Assembly: GCF_014805685.1 (NCBI RefSeq)
Contig: NC_060893.1
Span: 13,379,273 to 13,443,272 of the forward strand
From: Silurus meridionalis
Lineage: Eukaryota > Chordata > Actinopteri > Siluriformes > Siluridae
Direction: 5' to 3'
DNA: 64,000 nt
Shown here: positions 45,378 through 57,886 of the stretch, piece after piece
Layout of the letters: the number at the start of each line of letters is the position of its first letter
Position numbering within the stretch: position 1 is the first letter of the stretch
Program-made: the position numbers and the translations under genes
The notes under the pieces: model-generated
The model's input: the letters and a program-made list of their open reading frames with translations, nothing else
What the model was told of the DNA's origin: nothing
The model's database searches: none

Positions 45378-48302
45378 CACTTTGCTGAGTATGGGAGTTG
45401 CTGGTAATTGTACGTGTTCCAGGACAGCATTTAAGCTTTCTATTTTGATGAAGTGCTAGAGTAACATAATTTTACAAAGGTTTCATTTTCACCAAAGTAG
45501 CAGAAGCTAGTGTTCTATATAGTGCACACCTGCACCCTCTCCTGTGATCTGTTGTGCTAGACGTGCATTTTTTTCTTAGCCTCTTCTACCTCACTAGTTG
45601 TTGAATAGCTGTGCTAGGCTCTGCCCGGTGCACAGGATCTCTGAATGACATGATGAGGCCACTTCTCAGGTCACAGTGTTGGACACTGATTGACAAGTGC
45701 ATTTATGCTTCAGCCAAGGAGATCAAGAACAACTTGAACTCAGGTCAGAACACGCAATGCTCAGTCAGCATGTCATTAAATTAATTACACATCCTTCAAG
45801 ACCTCCTAGTCTTCTTCCTTCCCCCTCTATTCTTCTGCTTCTGGACTGCAGTACCAATCTCAACACCAACAGTAACTATATGTAAACATGAAATATCTAT
45901 CTGTAGCAAACAACCTTAAATTTGCAATAATTAAATGCTCCTAGCATTAAGAGGTTTGACATGGCTTCACAGTACATACAAAATCATTCAGTGTATAGCA
46001 CTGTGTTATAAAAAATCAGCCAATTCCACTTTTTTTCTCACACTGAATAAAATTTTATCGACTAAGACATGAAGTGTTAAACATTCAAATGTAAATTCGG
46101 TGTGTGAAAAACTTATCTCCCTTAATGCTCCAGATAAATAATGTATATTTCATTAAATTCGAGTAGTTATGTAAACATGAGATGGAGCAAACACCCCCAT
46201 GTTCCCACCCACACACACCACCGGAGCCGAATGACTAAAAAGATGAAAGCTGACATACAGAAAAGGATGATTAGGTGAGATATCATGAAAATGTACATTC
46301 TGGCAAAACTGCAGCAGCATTTGCTCCTGGAAAAATCTTCTTTCTTAACATTTATCACATGCTTTAAAAAAAAAAAGAAAAAGAAAATTTAGGAGGGTAG
46401 ACAAATGTGATAAATGCAGAGTTGCCCTTTTCTTGGTCACATAAATATGTAAAGTATGTTTTCTTCTCTTTTTTGAAACTGCAGCACTTCCTGGGATGCA
46501 ACATTTAAAAATCTGTAGCTATAGACAAATGGGAACTAGTTCAAATCTATTTTACATGGGTTTGATCTTATGCAATAAACAACTGTGGGAAGGAGGGCAG
46601 TTAGATCTCCAATGTCTTAAGCTGCTGTGCATGAATTATGAGCAATTCCTGAATCTGAAGGAAATCTTGTCTGGAATCAAAGAACCTTCTTCTCACAGCA
46701 TAGAACAAAGATCAATGCACTTGCCTCATCATCTCATCCTACATAGTCTCTTACAGTGAAAGGGAGTAAAAACCTCTTTGTACGCTACGTCTGCAAAGCT
46801 ATCCTTCTAAGCGGAGCACAAAGAAAAAGTTGTTCCATTTCCAGGCTTTGATTTTCCTTTCAGTTTCCAGACAGAAGCACTTCATCATAGCCAGACCACT
46901 GCCCTACGAATGCACTTCCTTTTCTGTCTGACCGTGTCTTCTGCTTTCCTCCTTCATTCTTTTCCATCTATTTCTGTCATTTGCTGTTTCTCTATCGCTG
47001 GCTTGGCTGTGTGTAAACGGTGCTTGGGTGCAGTTTGTTTCTGTCACCTCTGATTAATGACTAGCAATAACATTACAACGTGCATGGATGTGTCAGAGTG
47101 GATATCTACCACACACAATCAATAAATCAGTCATCCACAGCTTAAGAGGCTATATGAAGCTGCTTCACTCATATTTCACATGCCGATTAATGAATGTTTG
47201 CCATGGACACGAGCTTCATATGAGCACAGTTGGGTATAACTACTAATAGTATGTTGTGCTGTGTTTCTAGGCCTGACAGGTAATCACTTCACCTGTCTAT
47301 GCTTAGAGCACCATTATGGTCAGAGACCATAGTTTAGATTTATATGAGTATAGGGGATGAGGCTCATAATTTCTTTGCTGGAGCCATACCACAATTATAG
47401 ACAATGTAACATCTTATGCAAATGCCTGGGAGCATTCAATAAATTTCCTAATTAAGGCAACAGAACTGTAAATCCACCTTTCTAGAAAAGCATTCAGGCA
47501 AAGCTAAATTATAAAACCTAGCAAGAGCTATATTCATGAGTTTTTCTTCTTTGCAGCATCAAAAGCTCATTACTGAAAAAGGCGGTGTCAATAAATGGTT
47601 CAAAAAATCTGCAGCGTTTTAATGACTTTAAACCAAATTTTTAAAAAAGAATCAAAGAGCCATCCCATTGTGCATGTGTGTGTGTGCAGGTGTTCCATAA
47701 CAAATCTTGTTTCCACCTTTTTTTTTTTTTTGTCCAGATGTGTGGTATTATTGGTGTTCAAAAGGGGCAACTGAATTGGTGACTGAAGTTTAATTACACT
47801 GGTAGAGCTAATAGCACTTAGTGATGGATCATGCAACTTGTAAAATTAATACAAAATAATGCATTTATAGTTCACAGTTACAAGGTTGAAGTTGCTGGTT
47901 AAAGTATAGGTGGGGGGGATACAAAATGCTGACCTACAGTAGGCATCAGATAAATCTTTTTTTTGGTGTTTTTTTTTTTTTTTTTTTTAAGACAAAAATG
48001 TAGGACAATCTAATATAAAAGCATTTGCTAAAAAAAATAAATAAATAAACATTATGTATCAAAGAGAACATTGCAAGACCTATAATACACATAAAATCAC
48101 AATATTATATATAATATAAATAAAATCATTATATAAATATATAATATATTGACAAAATATTGCTGTATGATTAGTCCTGTTTGTAATAATCAGAAACATT
48201 TTAACATATTTGTTTTACTTTAATAATTCTGCTTTAAAGTTAACAATCTTTCATTCTTATCTAATATATCCTACTATTTTGCACTTTATTTATTTATTTA
48301 AT
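45375..48302. other. Unannotated DNA
   Basis: No gene or confident repeat is seen. Frames at 45697-45885 and 46496-46759 have no domain. Poly(A/T) runs lie at 46366-46390, 47718-47731 and 47966-47989. The segment 46990-47180 is repeat-free and contains ATTAATGACTAG-type cores, but nothing can be assigned to it. Confidence 0.4.
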
Positions 48303-48420
48303 TGATTAGATTAGATTAGATTAGATTAGATTAGATTAAACTTTATTATCATTGTGCAAAGTAAATGTACAGAGCCAATGATATGCAGCATTTCTGTGAA
48401 ACTGTGCAGAAAAACTAATT
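48303..48420 (-). mobile_element. Rex1-like LINE 3' tail with (TTAGA)n
   Basis: Seven TTAGA units (48304-48338) are followed by AACTTTATTATCATTGTGCA and AAGTAAATGTACAGAGCCAA. Read on the minus strand this is a LINE 3' end: a terminal 'AATGATAATAAAGTTTAATC' block leading into a pentamer tail. It is the same type of end as 12505-12545. No coding part remains. The pentamer is not telomeric repeat. Confidence 0.7.
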
Positions 48421-50201
48421 AATCTCATGGTGTGTGTGGGATGTAGTAGGTTGTTTTATTGGGTTTTTTAATTCATGTAAATTAAATCACCAAGTGCACA
48501 GAAAAGTAAAAAAAAAATGTTGTTGATTCAATATTTTATATAAATATATAAAAATCTGTGTTCTGGTTAATTTGTTGCACTCTACTTTACAGAAAATATG
48601 GCCACAATATATTTGATATGCTCACTGAGCTACACTTAGAACTTATTTTAAGCCAAGTGTTCATCATTTTCTTGGTCCTTGAAAACAGGTGATATTATTA
48701 TTATTTAATAAAAAAATGTCATATTTATGCAGTTAATAGTGGCACTGAATGGGAGATGCAACTTTCACAACATGAAAGTGGCATATTGTGCTTACAACAA
48801 AGATCCAGACTGTGGCACTTCATTTAAACCAGTCCAAAGCAAGAAAAAGAAAAAAGAAAAACAGGGTTAAAACGAAACATGACAGAGACAAACCCCTGTT
48901 AGAAAACAACAAAACAATAAATAAACACATAACAGAGGGTTATTGAGGTCTTTAATTAAAGTTATTTTAAGGTTAAAAGTATTTTATAGGTATAAAATGA
49001 CTTTTATTAAGGTTATTTAATCAATAAAGCCCAAATTAAAAAATTTAATTCACAGTGACTTATTTCACTTTATTCATCAACACTTCATAATTGGATTGTG
49101 CTTTTTAATGACTAATAAATGTATTATAAATTATGATCAATTATTAAATGCTCATGCTATGCAAATGAGTAAACATGAATTAATCATATAAATTCACATG
49201 ATATTAGTGCATAATTTGCCAAGGTCTATGCACTAATACTATATATGAATACTATGTTTACCTTATTTTAGCTGTATAAACTTTTCAATATATATTTTTT
49301 TTTAATAAAAATTAAATGCTGTTTAGGTAAGGCTAAATTTACCTATTTTTTATTTTAGAATCCTTGTAGAATAATAGAGTACTGTATGTAACAACTGCAG
49401 GAATTTACAGGTGTAACATGTCACCAGTAAAGACAGCTTTAACAAAGCATTTATTGCATTTTACCACAGAGAATAATGCATTTATTGACCTGGTTATATA
49501 TTTAATGACCTGATTAATAACGTCTAATTCGTAATAACATGAATGAATAAACCGTTTTCATTTGTATTTAGGATTTACTGAACAAAAACCAGTAATTAAC
49601 CTGTATTGTGTTCCTTAATATAACGTGTTACCTTCACTTTACTTAATGGGATTCATATCTTCACACAAGAGTCCAAAAAGACCATAAGACCTTGGTCTAA
49701 ATATTAATGTGTGCAATTTCGTGATTAAAAATTCACTACACACGTGAGACTCTATGGGTTTTTGGCTTTAAAAAACTCTAGATTTTAGACTTGTGTGAAA
49801 AAATAAAGGTCTAATGAAATGTGGGTGTAACATGCAACAGAAGGCAAAAATCAACAGGTTTTAAAATTCAAAATCTGGCCAAAACTTCTGCCATAATGAC
49901 CCAATTGGTCTTTAAATCTGATCTAAACAAGGCAGAGGTGGCCCTCTGGCAGAGTTACAAGAGATAAGTCAAGACATAAAAACTGTGCATGTGTTTTTAC
50001 CCTAGTAAAAAAAGCTGTAGTGGTTACAGCTGAGAAATAAGTAAGTTCTGTAAGTCATGACTAAAGTGGGTCATTTGAAAAGTCATTCTCCACTTCTCCA
50101 TTTGTCATTGTCCATTTGTAAAAACTTTTTGTTTGTTTGTTAAAATATGTACATAATATATATGAATAAAATCTATGTAAAAACCTATTCTCATATACCA
50201 A
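48421..50201. other. Unannotated AT-rich DNA
   Basis: No gene or recognised repeat is seen. A-rich low complexity lies at 48838-48865. Confidence 0.42.
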
Positions 50202-50203
50202 TA

Positions 50204-50558
50204 CAGTGGAACCTCGATACTCGCGACCTTGACACTCACAACCTCGTTAGTTTACAACTTTTCATTTGGAATTGGACTAAGATTAACTCACCGCCGCGAG
50301 TGGCTCGTAAGTTCAGAGCAGCATTTCCTAACAGAGTTTGTACTAATAAATGACATAGAAATATTTGAAAAAACATATAACATATGAATAAAACATTAAT
50401 GACAAGTAATTCACAATCTTTGTTCAGTTTACAGTACAGTACATGTACAATTCCCCTTGAAAAATAAACCATCAAAAAAGAGAATCAAAACCTCGCTATT
50501 CTATATTACTCGTGAGGGGTCATAGAACGTAACCCCTGGGATTATTGCGGTTGCACTG
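50204..50558. mobile_element. Tigger-like MITE, 355 bp
   Basis: The left end is CAGTGGAACCTCGATACTCG and the right end, inverted, is CAGTGCAACCGCAATAATCC. TA flanks both sides (50202-50203 and 50559-50560). It shares an interior block (TTTTCATTTGGAATTGGACT here, its complement at 27570-27595) with the 157-bp MITE at 27493-27649, lying in the opposite orientation. It has no transposase. The longer interior suggests this copy is closer to the ancestral element. Confidence 0.85.
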
Positions 50559-50560
50559 TA

Positions 50561-50902
50561 TATTGTTTTACAACCCAATTAGCATGACATTAAAACAGGA
50601 GGTTAAACTCAGATCATGGAAGTTTAAATCTTAATAAAAGATTTGTGTTCACCCTGTCTGATGGGCTAGATTCACCCTTTGAGGATTTCTGTAATGAGCA
50701 GATTAGATAATTCAAGTGAGTTAGATGAGTTACAGTGCTACACTCTGCAGTGCCTGAATTAAAACAACAAAATGAAGGAGACAAACATACAAGGAGAGAA
50801 TAAATGATAGAGAAATAGAGAGAGAGAAATGGAGGGAGAATGTGAGTGGTCTGACAAAGGTGTATATGACAACAAAAAACACAGTTTATTCCTATGTGTG
50901 TG
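50561..50902. other. Unannotated DNA
   Basis: No gene or recognised repeat is seen. GAGA-rich low complexity lies at 50810-50840. Confidence 0.42.
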
Positions 50903-51020
50903 CCAGTGGCGGACGAAGTGCACAAACATTGTACTTGAGTTAAAGTAGTAGAGTAGTACAGTTTGTAAAATATTACTCCAGTAGAAGTACAAAAGTATTT
51001 GCCCTCAAATGTACTTATGT
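50903..51020 (+). mobile_element. DNA-transposon terminal fragment (CAGTGGCGGAC type)
   Basis: The stretch starts CAGTGGCGGACGAAGTGCAC and continues TGTACTTGAGTTAAAGTAGT, ATTACTCCAGTAGAAGTACA and TACTTATGTATCC. The repeated GTACTT/AAGTAC phrases after a CAGTGGCGGAC tip match a widespread fish DNA-transposon family. The opposite end (…GTCCGCCACTG) is not found, so the copy is truncated. I do not assign the superfamily. Confidence 0.6.
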
Positions 51021-51378
51021 ATCCAAGGTATTATGATTTATTATGGCTATAATGTCTCTATTATAATTTTTGTCACAAGACTGTTGCTTAATCAACTCAC
51101 TTTTTGTAAAAAGACTCAAACGTTACTCTTAGCACACCAATCTATTAATAGAATGATATTAATGAGACAAACACTAATTGATATCTATTAAAATTATCGT
51201 GAGCCTGAAACCTTCTTTTTATAACTATTTAAAAAGAAATTGTGCAAGAAAGGCCACAGGTGTTGTGGCAAGTTAGGTTAGGAGTTTTTCCATCATTTAT
51301 TCCTCTCAAAATGTTATGCATGGTGTTGATGATGCTGAACTGTATGTTGGTGATTAGTAGACACATGAAGCAGCGATG
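51021..51378. other. Unannotated DNA
   Basis: No gene is seen. The stretch may include decayed interior of the truncated transposon to the left. Confidence 0.35.
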
Positions 51379-51561
51379 TATCTAAGGGAGTTTTTCCTTG
51401 CCACAGTTGCCATGACTGCTCATCAGGAATAAATACACATCGTTCACCTTAACTCTTAAATTCTGTTAAGCTGCTTTGAGACAATGTCTGTTGTGAAAAG
51501 CGCTACAGCTATAGTTATAGCTATAGCTAGTTATAGACTTGACTTGACTTGACTTTACTTG
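51379..51561 (+). mobile_element. L2-like LINE 3' tail with (TTGAC)n
   Basis: CTAAGGGAGTTTTTCCTTGC, GCTGCTTTGAGACAATGTCT and TTGTGAAAAGCGCTA are followed by a TAGCTATAG expansion and four TTGAC-type units (51535-51561). It is the same 3' end as 14700-14887. The block CACCTTAACTCTTAAATTCT before GCTGCTTTGAG is shared with the copy at 58870-59085 but not with 14780-14820, so two subfamilies are present. It abuts the DIRS relic. Confidence 0.82.
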
Positions 51562-52400
51562 ACGTATGCAACGCTTCTGCTTTGTCCATGCTCTGAATTC
51601 CGATAGCAGACACGTAACCTTTCAGGGCCGATGGACACAAACCTAAGGCAAACTGCTCCTGCAGGAACTCCAGCACTGTACCAACCAGGCAGTTAACTGG
51701 GTCCAATTGCAGAGAACAGAGGCCATTTAGCAGGATATGACCTCCTAGTAGAGGGAGCTCTGGATTGGAGGATGGTCTCCACTACCTCGGTAGCGAGACC
51801 AGCTGCTAAGAACTGTGCACCCTTAGGGGCCACAGCCACAGCCTCCATAACTCTGGGGAGGGGTAATTCAAGGTGCCCTCTGTCTGGAAGAGAAGATCCC
51901 TCCTGGGAGGAATTTCCCAAGGAGGTTCTTCGAGGAGAGCCCCAGGTCCGCAAACCATGGTCTGCCCGGCCATGGCCACCAGGAGGACCACCTCAATGGC
52001 CTCCTTCCTTAAGAGAGTAAGTACTTCTTGCTCCAGGACAAGAGCCTACTCAGGTCCCACCAGAGTGGGATACACCCAGTCAAAGCGGGGAGGAGAGGAC
52101 CCAAACTGAATCAAGTAGCCCTTCTCTACAGTGCCCAGGACCCACTGAGACTGGCTGGCTTTCCCAGGCTGCCAGGAAGTCTCTTAAGGAAACCAGTCTC
52201 TTGAGACTGGCCTCTGGTCCATCCAGAGCGGCTAGAGCAGTGCCCCACAGCTGTTGTGGCCTCCTGAGAGGCAGCGGGTCTCCTTCATCCACTACAGGCT
52301 CCGGCGGAGGTGGAGGGAGACACCCGCTGGAGGCGGCTGTGCCTGAAGCACATACCGTGGCAGGGTTAACAGACTGACATGCTGACGGTGCTAAGAAGGG
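51562..52400 (-). mobile_element. DIRS-like retroelement relic (tyrosine recombinase N-terminus; RT core deleted)
   Basis: The minus-strand blocks, from the higher coordinate, are a proline-rich segment (CLPPPPPEP), SLRDFLAAWE, QWVLGTVEKGYLIQFGSSPP, FDWVYPTLVGPE and LEQEVLTLLRKEAIEVV, all of which precede the RT catalytic region. The sequence then jumps to PWEIPPRRDLLFQTEGTL, which lies after RT/RNase H in these elements. ATEVVETILQSRAPSTRR and AVGTVLEFLQEQFALGLCPS-like text with LKGYVSAI follow, matching the N-terminal part of the DIRS tyrosine recombinase. Stops and frame changes are present. The RT catalytic core, RNase H and the recombinase catalytic residues are absent. DIRS elements integrate by recombinase rather than by a DDE integrase. 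This copy is dead. Confidence 0.78.
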
Positions 52401-52587
52401 ACAAGCACTGTATAATGAGGTATATACTGTTTCATATAGCCATCTGGAATACTGTGTTAGGTATCGTGAATGTAGAATGCAGAAATTAATCTTATCTGGT
52501 AAATGCATACACACTGCTGTATGGCAGGTCAACACTATGTTCTCAAATTGTTGTTTTTAATTTTTTAATTACATTCTAATTTTATGT

Positions 52588-52590
<3 letters not shown>
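52401..52590. other. Unannotated DNA
   Basis: No gene or repeat is recognised between the DIRS relic and the (GA)n tract. Confidence 0.4.

Positions 52591-52660
<70 letters not shown>
52591..52660. repeat. (GA)n microsatellite
   Basis: About 35 perfect GA units. Confidence 0.97.
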
Positions 52661-52662
<2 letters not shown>

Positions 52663-52746
52663 TCAGGCTAACATATTGAGATGCCAAATGTAAGAAAAAA
52701 AAAATTTCGACAGACAACTGAATTTATGCTTTGTTTATGCACTTGA

Positions 52747-52818
<72 letters not shown>
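52747..52818. repeat. (AC)n microsatellite
   Basis: About 36 AC units with one G interruption at about 52775. Confidence 0.97.
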
Positions 52819-52820
<2 letters not shown>

Positions 52821-54909
52821 CTTATCATTCTTATTCCATCATTCTCACTCACTCAAGGAAGGGTGAGAATTGATGAAAACGGAAAGAGACACACAGGGTC
52901 TTGCTTAGGGCCACTGAACACATTCTCCACAATTAAATCAGATCGGTCAAAGGTGGAACTTTCCATTGCCTGAGGGAACAGTTTAGCTGCTGACCAACAA
53001 AATAGATTATTGGCACTGCTGAGGAAAGAAATCAACCCAGTAGAACATTTAAACTGATTACCAGACTACATTGATCTGAGGATAATCTCTGATAGAATAA
53101 ACCTAATGGTACTGAAGATTCAATATATTATAGAAGCAAGAATAACACTGAGAAATAGTGTAAAAATGTAGCATCATCCAATATCATTCCAACCATTTTA
53201 AGTATTCAACTCTCTCCTGCTTATCTCTCCAACACTGTCATATTGTCTCTGCCATTCTCAAATGGCTTCTAATGACTCCATTTATGCTTGATTAAAACCA
53301 TTAAATCTCCTTGATTAGCACTACATTAGCTGTGTCTTTAAAGCGCTGTAGCTATAAGGGAGCACATTTGATAGACTCCCATGAAGGATAAAGACAGGCA
53401 CAATTTTACTGTAGAGCCTTATCATCTAAACATTTATATTTTCCAATATGCACATTAATTTGCTCTCTGTTCGATTGACAGAGGTCTTTACCTCCAAAAT
53501 ACCCTGCTGGTAGAAAGTAACAGCTGCCAGACAGCTGGACTGAAAAAAAAAATCATTGCTGGTAGATTGAAAAATGGACTTCTTCCAACAGAAAGAAAAG
53601 GGAGAGTTAGCTGATTAGATGACAGCGAGAGTGGCCATTTTGGAGCAATCCAGAACAATCCATTTAATGGCATGATTGGGATGGAATTCAGTGTGTAATT
53701 CGTTTATTAATCAAATATAATGAGAGACTAAGCCCACATGGAGTAGTAACAGGAAAAAAGCAACCTATTTCAAAATGTTTCTGTATGTTTTAAAATGAAA
53801 GAACGAAATGAATTGTTTCTTTTACTAAAAACCTACATAGTGCAATAACCAATAATCAAAAATACTTCTTACAAATCAGAAGATATTTTTTCAGCCATCT
53901 TTGTAAGGGATTTTAAGGTACATGTTGTATGTCCTGTTTTAAAAAAACATAATAACGTTTTATTTTTTACAAGGAGAAGGGCAGAATACTTGCTTGTATG
54001 TCACAAGCAATTGCTTTTATGACTAAATGTTTGTTTCTATATATTCATAGTTCTTGGTGAAATTCAGATGATCATCAAATATCTCACTGCAGTGTCTTGC
54101 TGTTCCTCATTTACTTCAAACAGTTTTCAGTCGGCAGTGCAGCCTGCGTGAAAATGTTCACAGAAGCTAGTAGACATAGTGCTGAAAGAACTACACTGAC
54201 ACACAGATACGGTGGGACTCAATAAGTTCTTCACGGGTGAGTTTTTTTGTTGCATATCTCAAAAGATTTCTCTTGGTTGAAAATTAAGGATAATTTATCA
54301 AATAAATGTTTAGTTTAAATGAAATGGAACACACACAGAAATATGTATATGCTTCAATAACAGCCAGCTGTGCTGCCAATGCTTTCCCATTAGAAACTAG
54401 TAAATTGGATATTCCTCATGAATTTACCCATAAACAATATTGTATATTGTGAAATAGGAACACCTGTTTAGCACACAATATACTCTAGCAATTTAAAGTA
54501 TGTAATAATACATCATAGGTGTTGATTATTTCAGACTGTATATAAAATTAACTCTAGGATGACAACAATAATTTATTTCAGTCTATTAAAAAAAAAAAAA
54601 AAGTATAAAATTAAATTACAATGTTCCTGCAACCAAAAATAAAATAGCCTTTATAGAGCTACCATGACACATAGATAGAATAAAAGATTTTAATGTCATT
54701 CCAGAGCAACAAACTTGAGAATTGAGTTAAATGTCTGTACTAAAAGGTAATTACATGACACATGTCTCCATTCATGTAAAACAAATGTCTTGAAAGTTTT
54801 ACATCAGTGTTCACACATAGAAGAAACGAGTTTATAGTGTATCAGTATTCAGGTGCTGCAAAGGCAGTAAGGACATTTTCAAAGGAAACAAATAAGCCAA
54901 TTCATGTCA
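52819..54909. other. Unannotated DNA
   Basis: No gene or confident repeat is seen. The segment 52850-53050 has open frames on both strands but no domain or codon pattern. Poly(A) lies at 54589-54602. Confidence 0.4.
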
Positions 54910-55395
54910 CATCACATCACATGTGAGCAGATACAGGGAGCCAATGTAATGAGGTGAAGAAGGGCACAGTGTGGTAATGTTTTAGGCCATGGTGTGAATG
55001 AAGTTCCCAGGTTTTGGAATGTCTACAGAGGTGTGAAGGATGGTGCACTACTGCCTCGTGGAGGCTTTGTGGTCTGGTCAGGATCTCCTCATAATACATA
55101 ATGCAAACCTGCAAACTCAGCAAATCAGCATGGTCTGTAAAGGCTAGTTGCTCATTGATTGATACCCTAAGGCTCCTGAAAGGTCTTGATAGTAATAGCA
55201 ACAATGAACCAAGCTTGACAATGTTGTTGTGTCGGATTAAAGGACTAGAAACTCTGTCTTCGAAAGATTGAGTTGGAGATGGTAATCTATCACTCAGACT
55301 GAGCTCTCTGTAAGTCAAGCTGAAGTGTGTGTTAGAAATGAGGCATGAGGGCACGGACAGCTGAGTATCATCAGCATAATAGTTTGTATTCTATA
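54910..55395 (-). mobile_element. L2-like LINE reverse transcriptase fragment
   Basis: On the minus strand the piece starts YYADDTQL (about 55362-55385), the catalytic YADD box of L2/CR1-group reverse transcriptases. It continues LTYRELSLSDRLPSPTQSFE, RPFRSLRVSINEQLAFTDH and CRHSKTWELHSHHGLKHYH, and ends TSLHWLPVSAHM near 54914. The next expected block (RIDYK...YKALNGLAP) is the one that begins the L2 copy at 13855. This fragment is therefore the adjacent region of the same kind of element, truncated at both ends. Its open frame of 145 residues is unusually free of stops for a relic. Confidence 0.75.
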
Positions 55396-56084
55396 TCAGA
55401 AGAAGAAGAAGAAGAGAAAGACAAAGCGTGAAATTCAAAGGGAAGTTTCTATTCATAATTTAAGCATTTTGTGGGGTGATACTTGGATGATACTGAATAT
55501 CCTAGCACACTTGTGTGCACAAAAGTATGACGTCTGGTGTGCTTTTTAATTTCTAAAGTGTTTCTGTCAAACAAATTTGACCTTTTATGTTTTTTATAGT
55601 TTATAATTTTTATGTTGTAAGATCATAGCAGTTTTTTTTCCTTCTGGTTAGCATCCAGCAGAATAGCTGAATCTGAAAATAACAGTTATATTCTATGCTG
55701 GAAACAAATGTGCTAGTTTTGTGTTCAACCATCTCTGTAATTTGATCCAAAAGAGAAACTTTACAAGCCAAGTATTCCTCGGTACCTGGTACCCCCATGT
55801 GGATCACCAATAATCTGAAAATATACGACTGGTCTTTTAGCCATCCATAGCCAAGAGTCCAAGAGAGTAAAACTGGCCATGCTCTCTTGGTAAGAAGGAT
55901 GGCATTACTTTGTTCTACCAAGTGTGTGCATTTGTGAGATTTATGTGCATTTATGCAGAGAGATGGTAGCTAGCTATGGCTGTTGTTAGCTTGACTAGTA
56001 CTAGTCACACAACACACATTTGTGAATAGTTCAACTAACTATTAATATATAATAGTTTTAGTTCTAGTCTTCGGGTTAGGCGCC
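55396..56084. other. Unannotated DNA
   Basis: A short (GAA)n lies at 55398-55415. No gene is seen. The frame at 55610-55921 has no recognised domain. Confidence 0.4.
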
Positions 56085-56155
56085 GCCCAAGTGGCAGCCT
56101 GTTGCAGCAGCTCACTTGAGAAATTTCCCCACTGTGGGACGAATAAAGGTTTATC
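56085..56155 (+). mobile_element. LINE 3' tail-like fragment
   Basis: CACTTGAGAAATTTCCCCAC followed by TGTGGGACGAATAAAGGTTT resembles the '...AATTTCCCC...GGGA(T/C)xAATAAAG' end of several fish LINEs. There is no coding remnant. Confidence 0.45.
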
Positions 56156-57262
56156 CAATACTAGCAAACTTTTTATAAACAGATAAATATAACATATATA
56201 AATGTTTCCTTTTTAATCTAATACTCTGCTGGTCAATATAGCTATCGATATATGAGATTCGCTAAACCGATACAAGAAGCACAAAAATAACAAATCCAAT
56301 TAAAACATAAATAAATAAATTCAGATGAATTTAAAACTCCTGGCATTATTGGGTTTGATGTAACATCCCGAAAATGCTTTCATCTATTTCACCTGACTTT
56401 GATTAGATGCAGTGTGATTCACAAGCCCAGACCTGCCATTAGACACAGTAAGTGGAGATTATGTACTATTATGCACAGAGATTTATAAGAGTGTCATAAA
56501 GTGCATAAAAAAGGATCTTTGTGCAATCTAATATTTGTCTCATTGACAATTGAATGTGGAAGGTTTAGCATTTTTTTTAATAAAATTCATAATTACAAAA
56601 ACAAGTAGAATTACAATTGAATTGTTATAATACATTTAAATATCAAAATGTATTAATATAGGGAATAAAACATTTGAGCACTTAAAATGATTTTTTTTTT
56701 AAAAAGTGATTAAATGTAATGCAACATCAAGCTCAATGTTCTGCACTGTCAAACTACTTCTTCTTAATAATCCAACATTAAACATTATTACATCATCAGA
56801 GTCTCTGCACACAACAGTGATTTACAGTCTCAAGTGGGACATGCGCACATCCTTCCATCAATAAAGCCCAGCAATGACGTGCTTCTGTCATCAGTTAGCA
56901 AGGTTATACTGCCTACACTTCTAATCTACACTTCCACTTTAGAAAACATCTCCATATCAGCCATTACCATCTGGTATAGTGTGGCTTCTTCACAGTAACA
57001 CAGTCATTTACAACATACTATCAAGCTAGGGAAGCCATCAGCTGCATTCTGGGTTCACTACAAACCGGCATGTTACCAGGGGGGCATCATTTGTCCTAGA
57101 AATAATCTGTTCCCAAAGCTAGAATTTTGAAACTGATTCTGTCCACAAATAATATAAATAGTTTATTTTATCTGGCATCTTTTGGGAATAAATATAATTT
57201 AAAATGATATACATGGCACTTTTCCTGTGTTATTAAAATAAATTATTATTATTAGTAAGTAA
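56156..57262. other. Unannotated AT-rich DNA
   Basis: No gene or confident repeat is seen. Confidence 0.42.
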
Positions 57263-57263
57263 T

Positions 57264-57309
<46 letters not shown>

Positions 57310-57310
57310 T
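57263..57310. repeat. (AAT)n microsatellite
   Basis: About 15 AAT units. The poly-Ile frame on the minus strand is an artefact. Confidence 0.95.
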
Positions 57311-57721
57311 AATAGTGGTGGATACAGTTGATTTTTAGACTTGATTTACACTTAGACAGTGATTGCTGAGGATGGCAGAATAATACAGAGTATCCCCCCA
57401 GCATCAAAGTGAAGCAAAACAGAATGTAAGAACTCATTTCTCATGACAGCCTATCTGTAGTGGTTGTTGATAGATTCTAACTGGTTAATCAGTATGATGA
57501 TGAATAGTTTCTGAAGTTGCCTTTGCCTGCCTGTCTTTCCCCTCTCTCACCTTGAGCCTCAGAGCGAATGATGGAGATTGGTGATGAGGAAGTTTCTGGC
57601 GCAGCATTTGCATTTACGGAAAAGGCTGCACGATAAAGCACTCTGACAGTCCGGTGCACTTACACCGTACAAACCATAAACCACCTGCTGAAAGTCAAAC
57701 ATAACTCAACTCAAGCTCAAG
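57311..57721. other. Unannotated DNA with a GC-richer patch
   Basis: No gene is seen. The stretch 57520-57700 is repeat-free and GC-richer, possibly a conserved non-coding element. Confidence 0.35.
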
Positions 57722-57728
57722 CACACAC

Positions 57729-57770
<42 letters not shown>

Positions 57771-57794
57771 TTAAATTATCAATAAAATACGATA

Positions 57795-57867
<73 letters not shown>
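57722..57867. repeat. Compound (AC)n-(TA)n-(CA)n microsatellite
   Basis: The tract comprises AC units at 57722-57768, a 23-base spacer, TA units at about 57792-57855 and CA units at 57855-57867. A GAGAG and a G8 run (57879-57886) follow. Confidence 0.95.
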
Positions 57868-57886
57868 CGAGAGAGAGGGGGGGGGG

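Noticed and set aside
48303..48338. Telomere-like array
   Set aside because: The unit is TTAGA, not TTAGGG, and it forms the tail of a LINE 3' end.
48303..48338. CRISPR-like array
   Set aside because: These are pentamer tandem units without spacers, in a vertebrate genome. No CRISPR arrangement occurs anywhere in the window.
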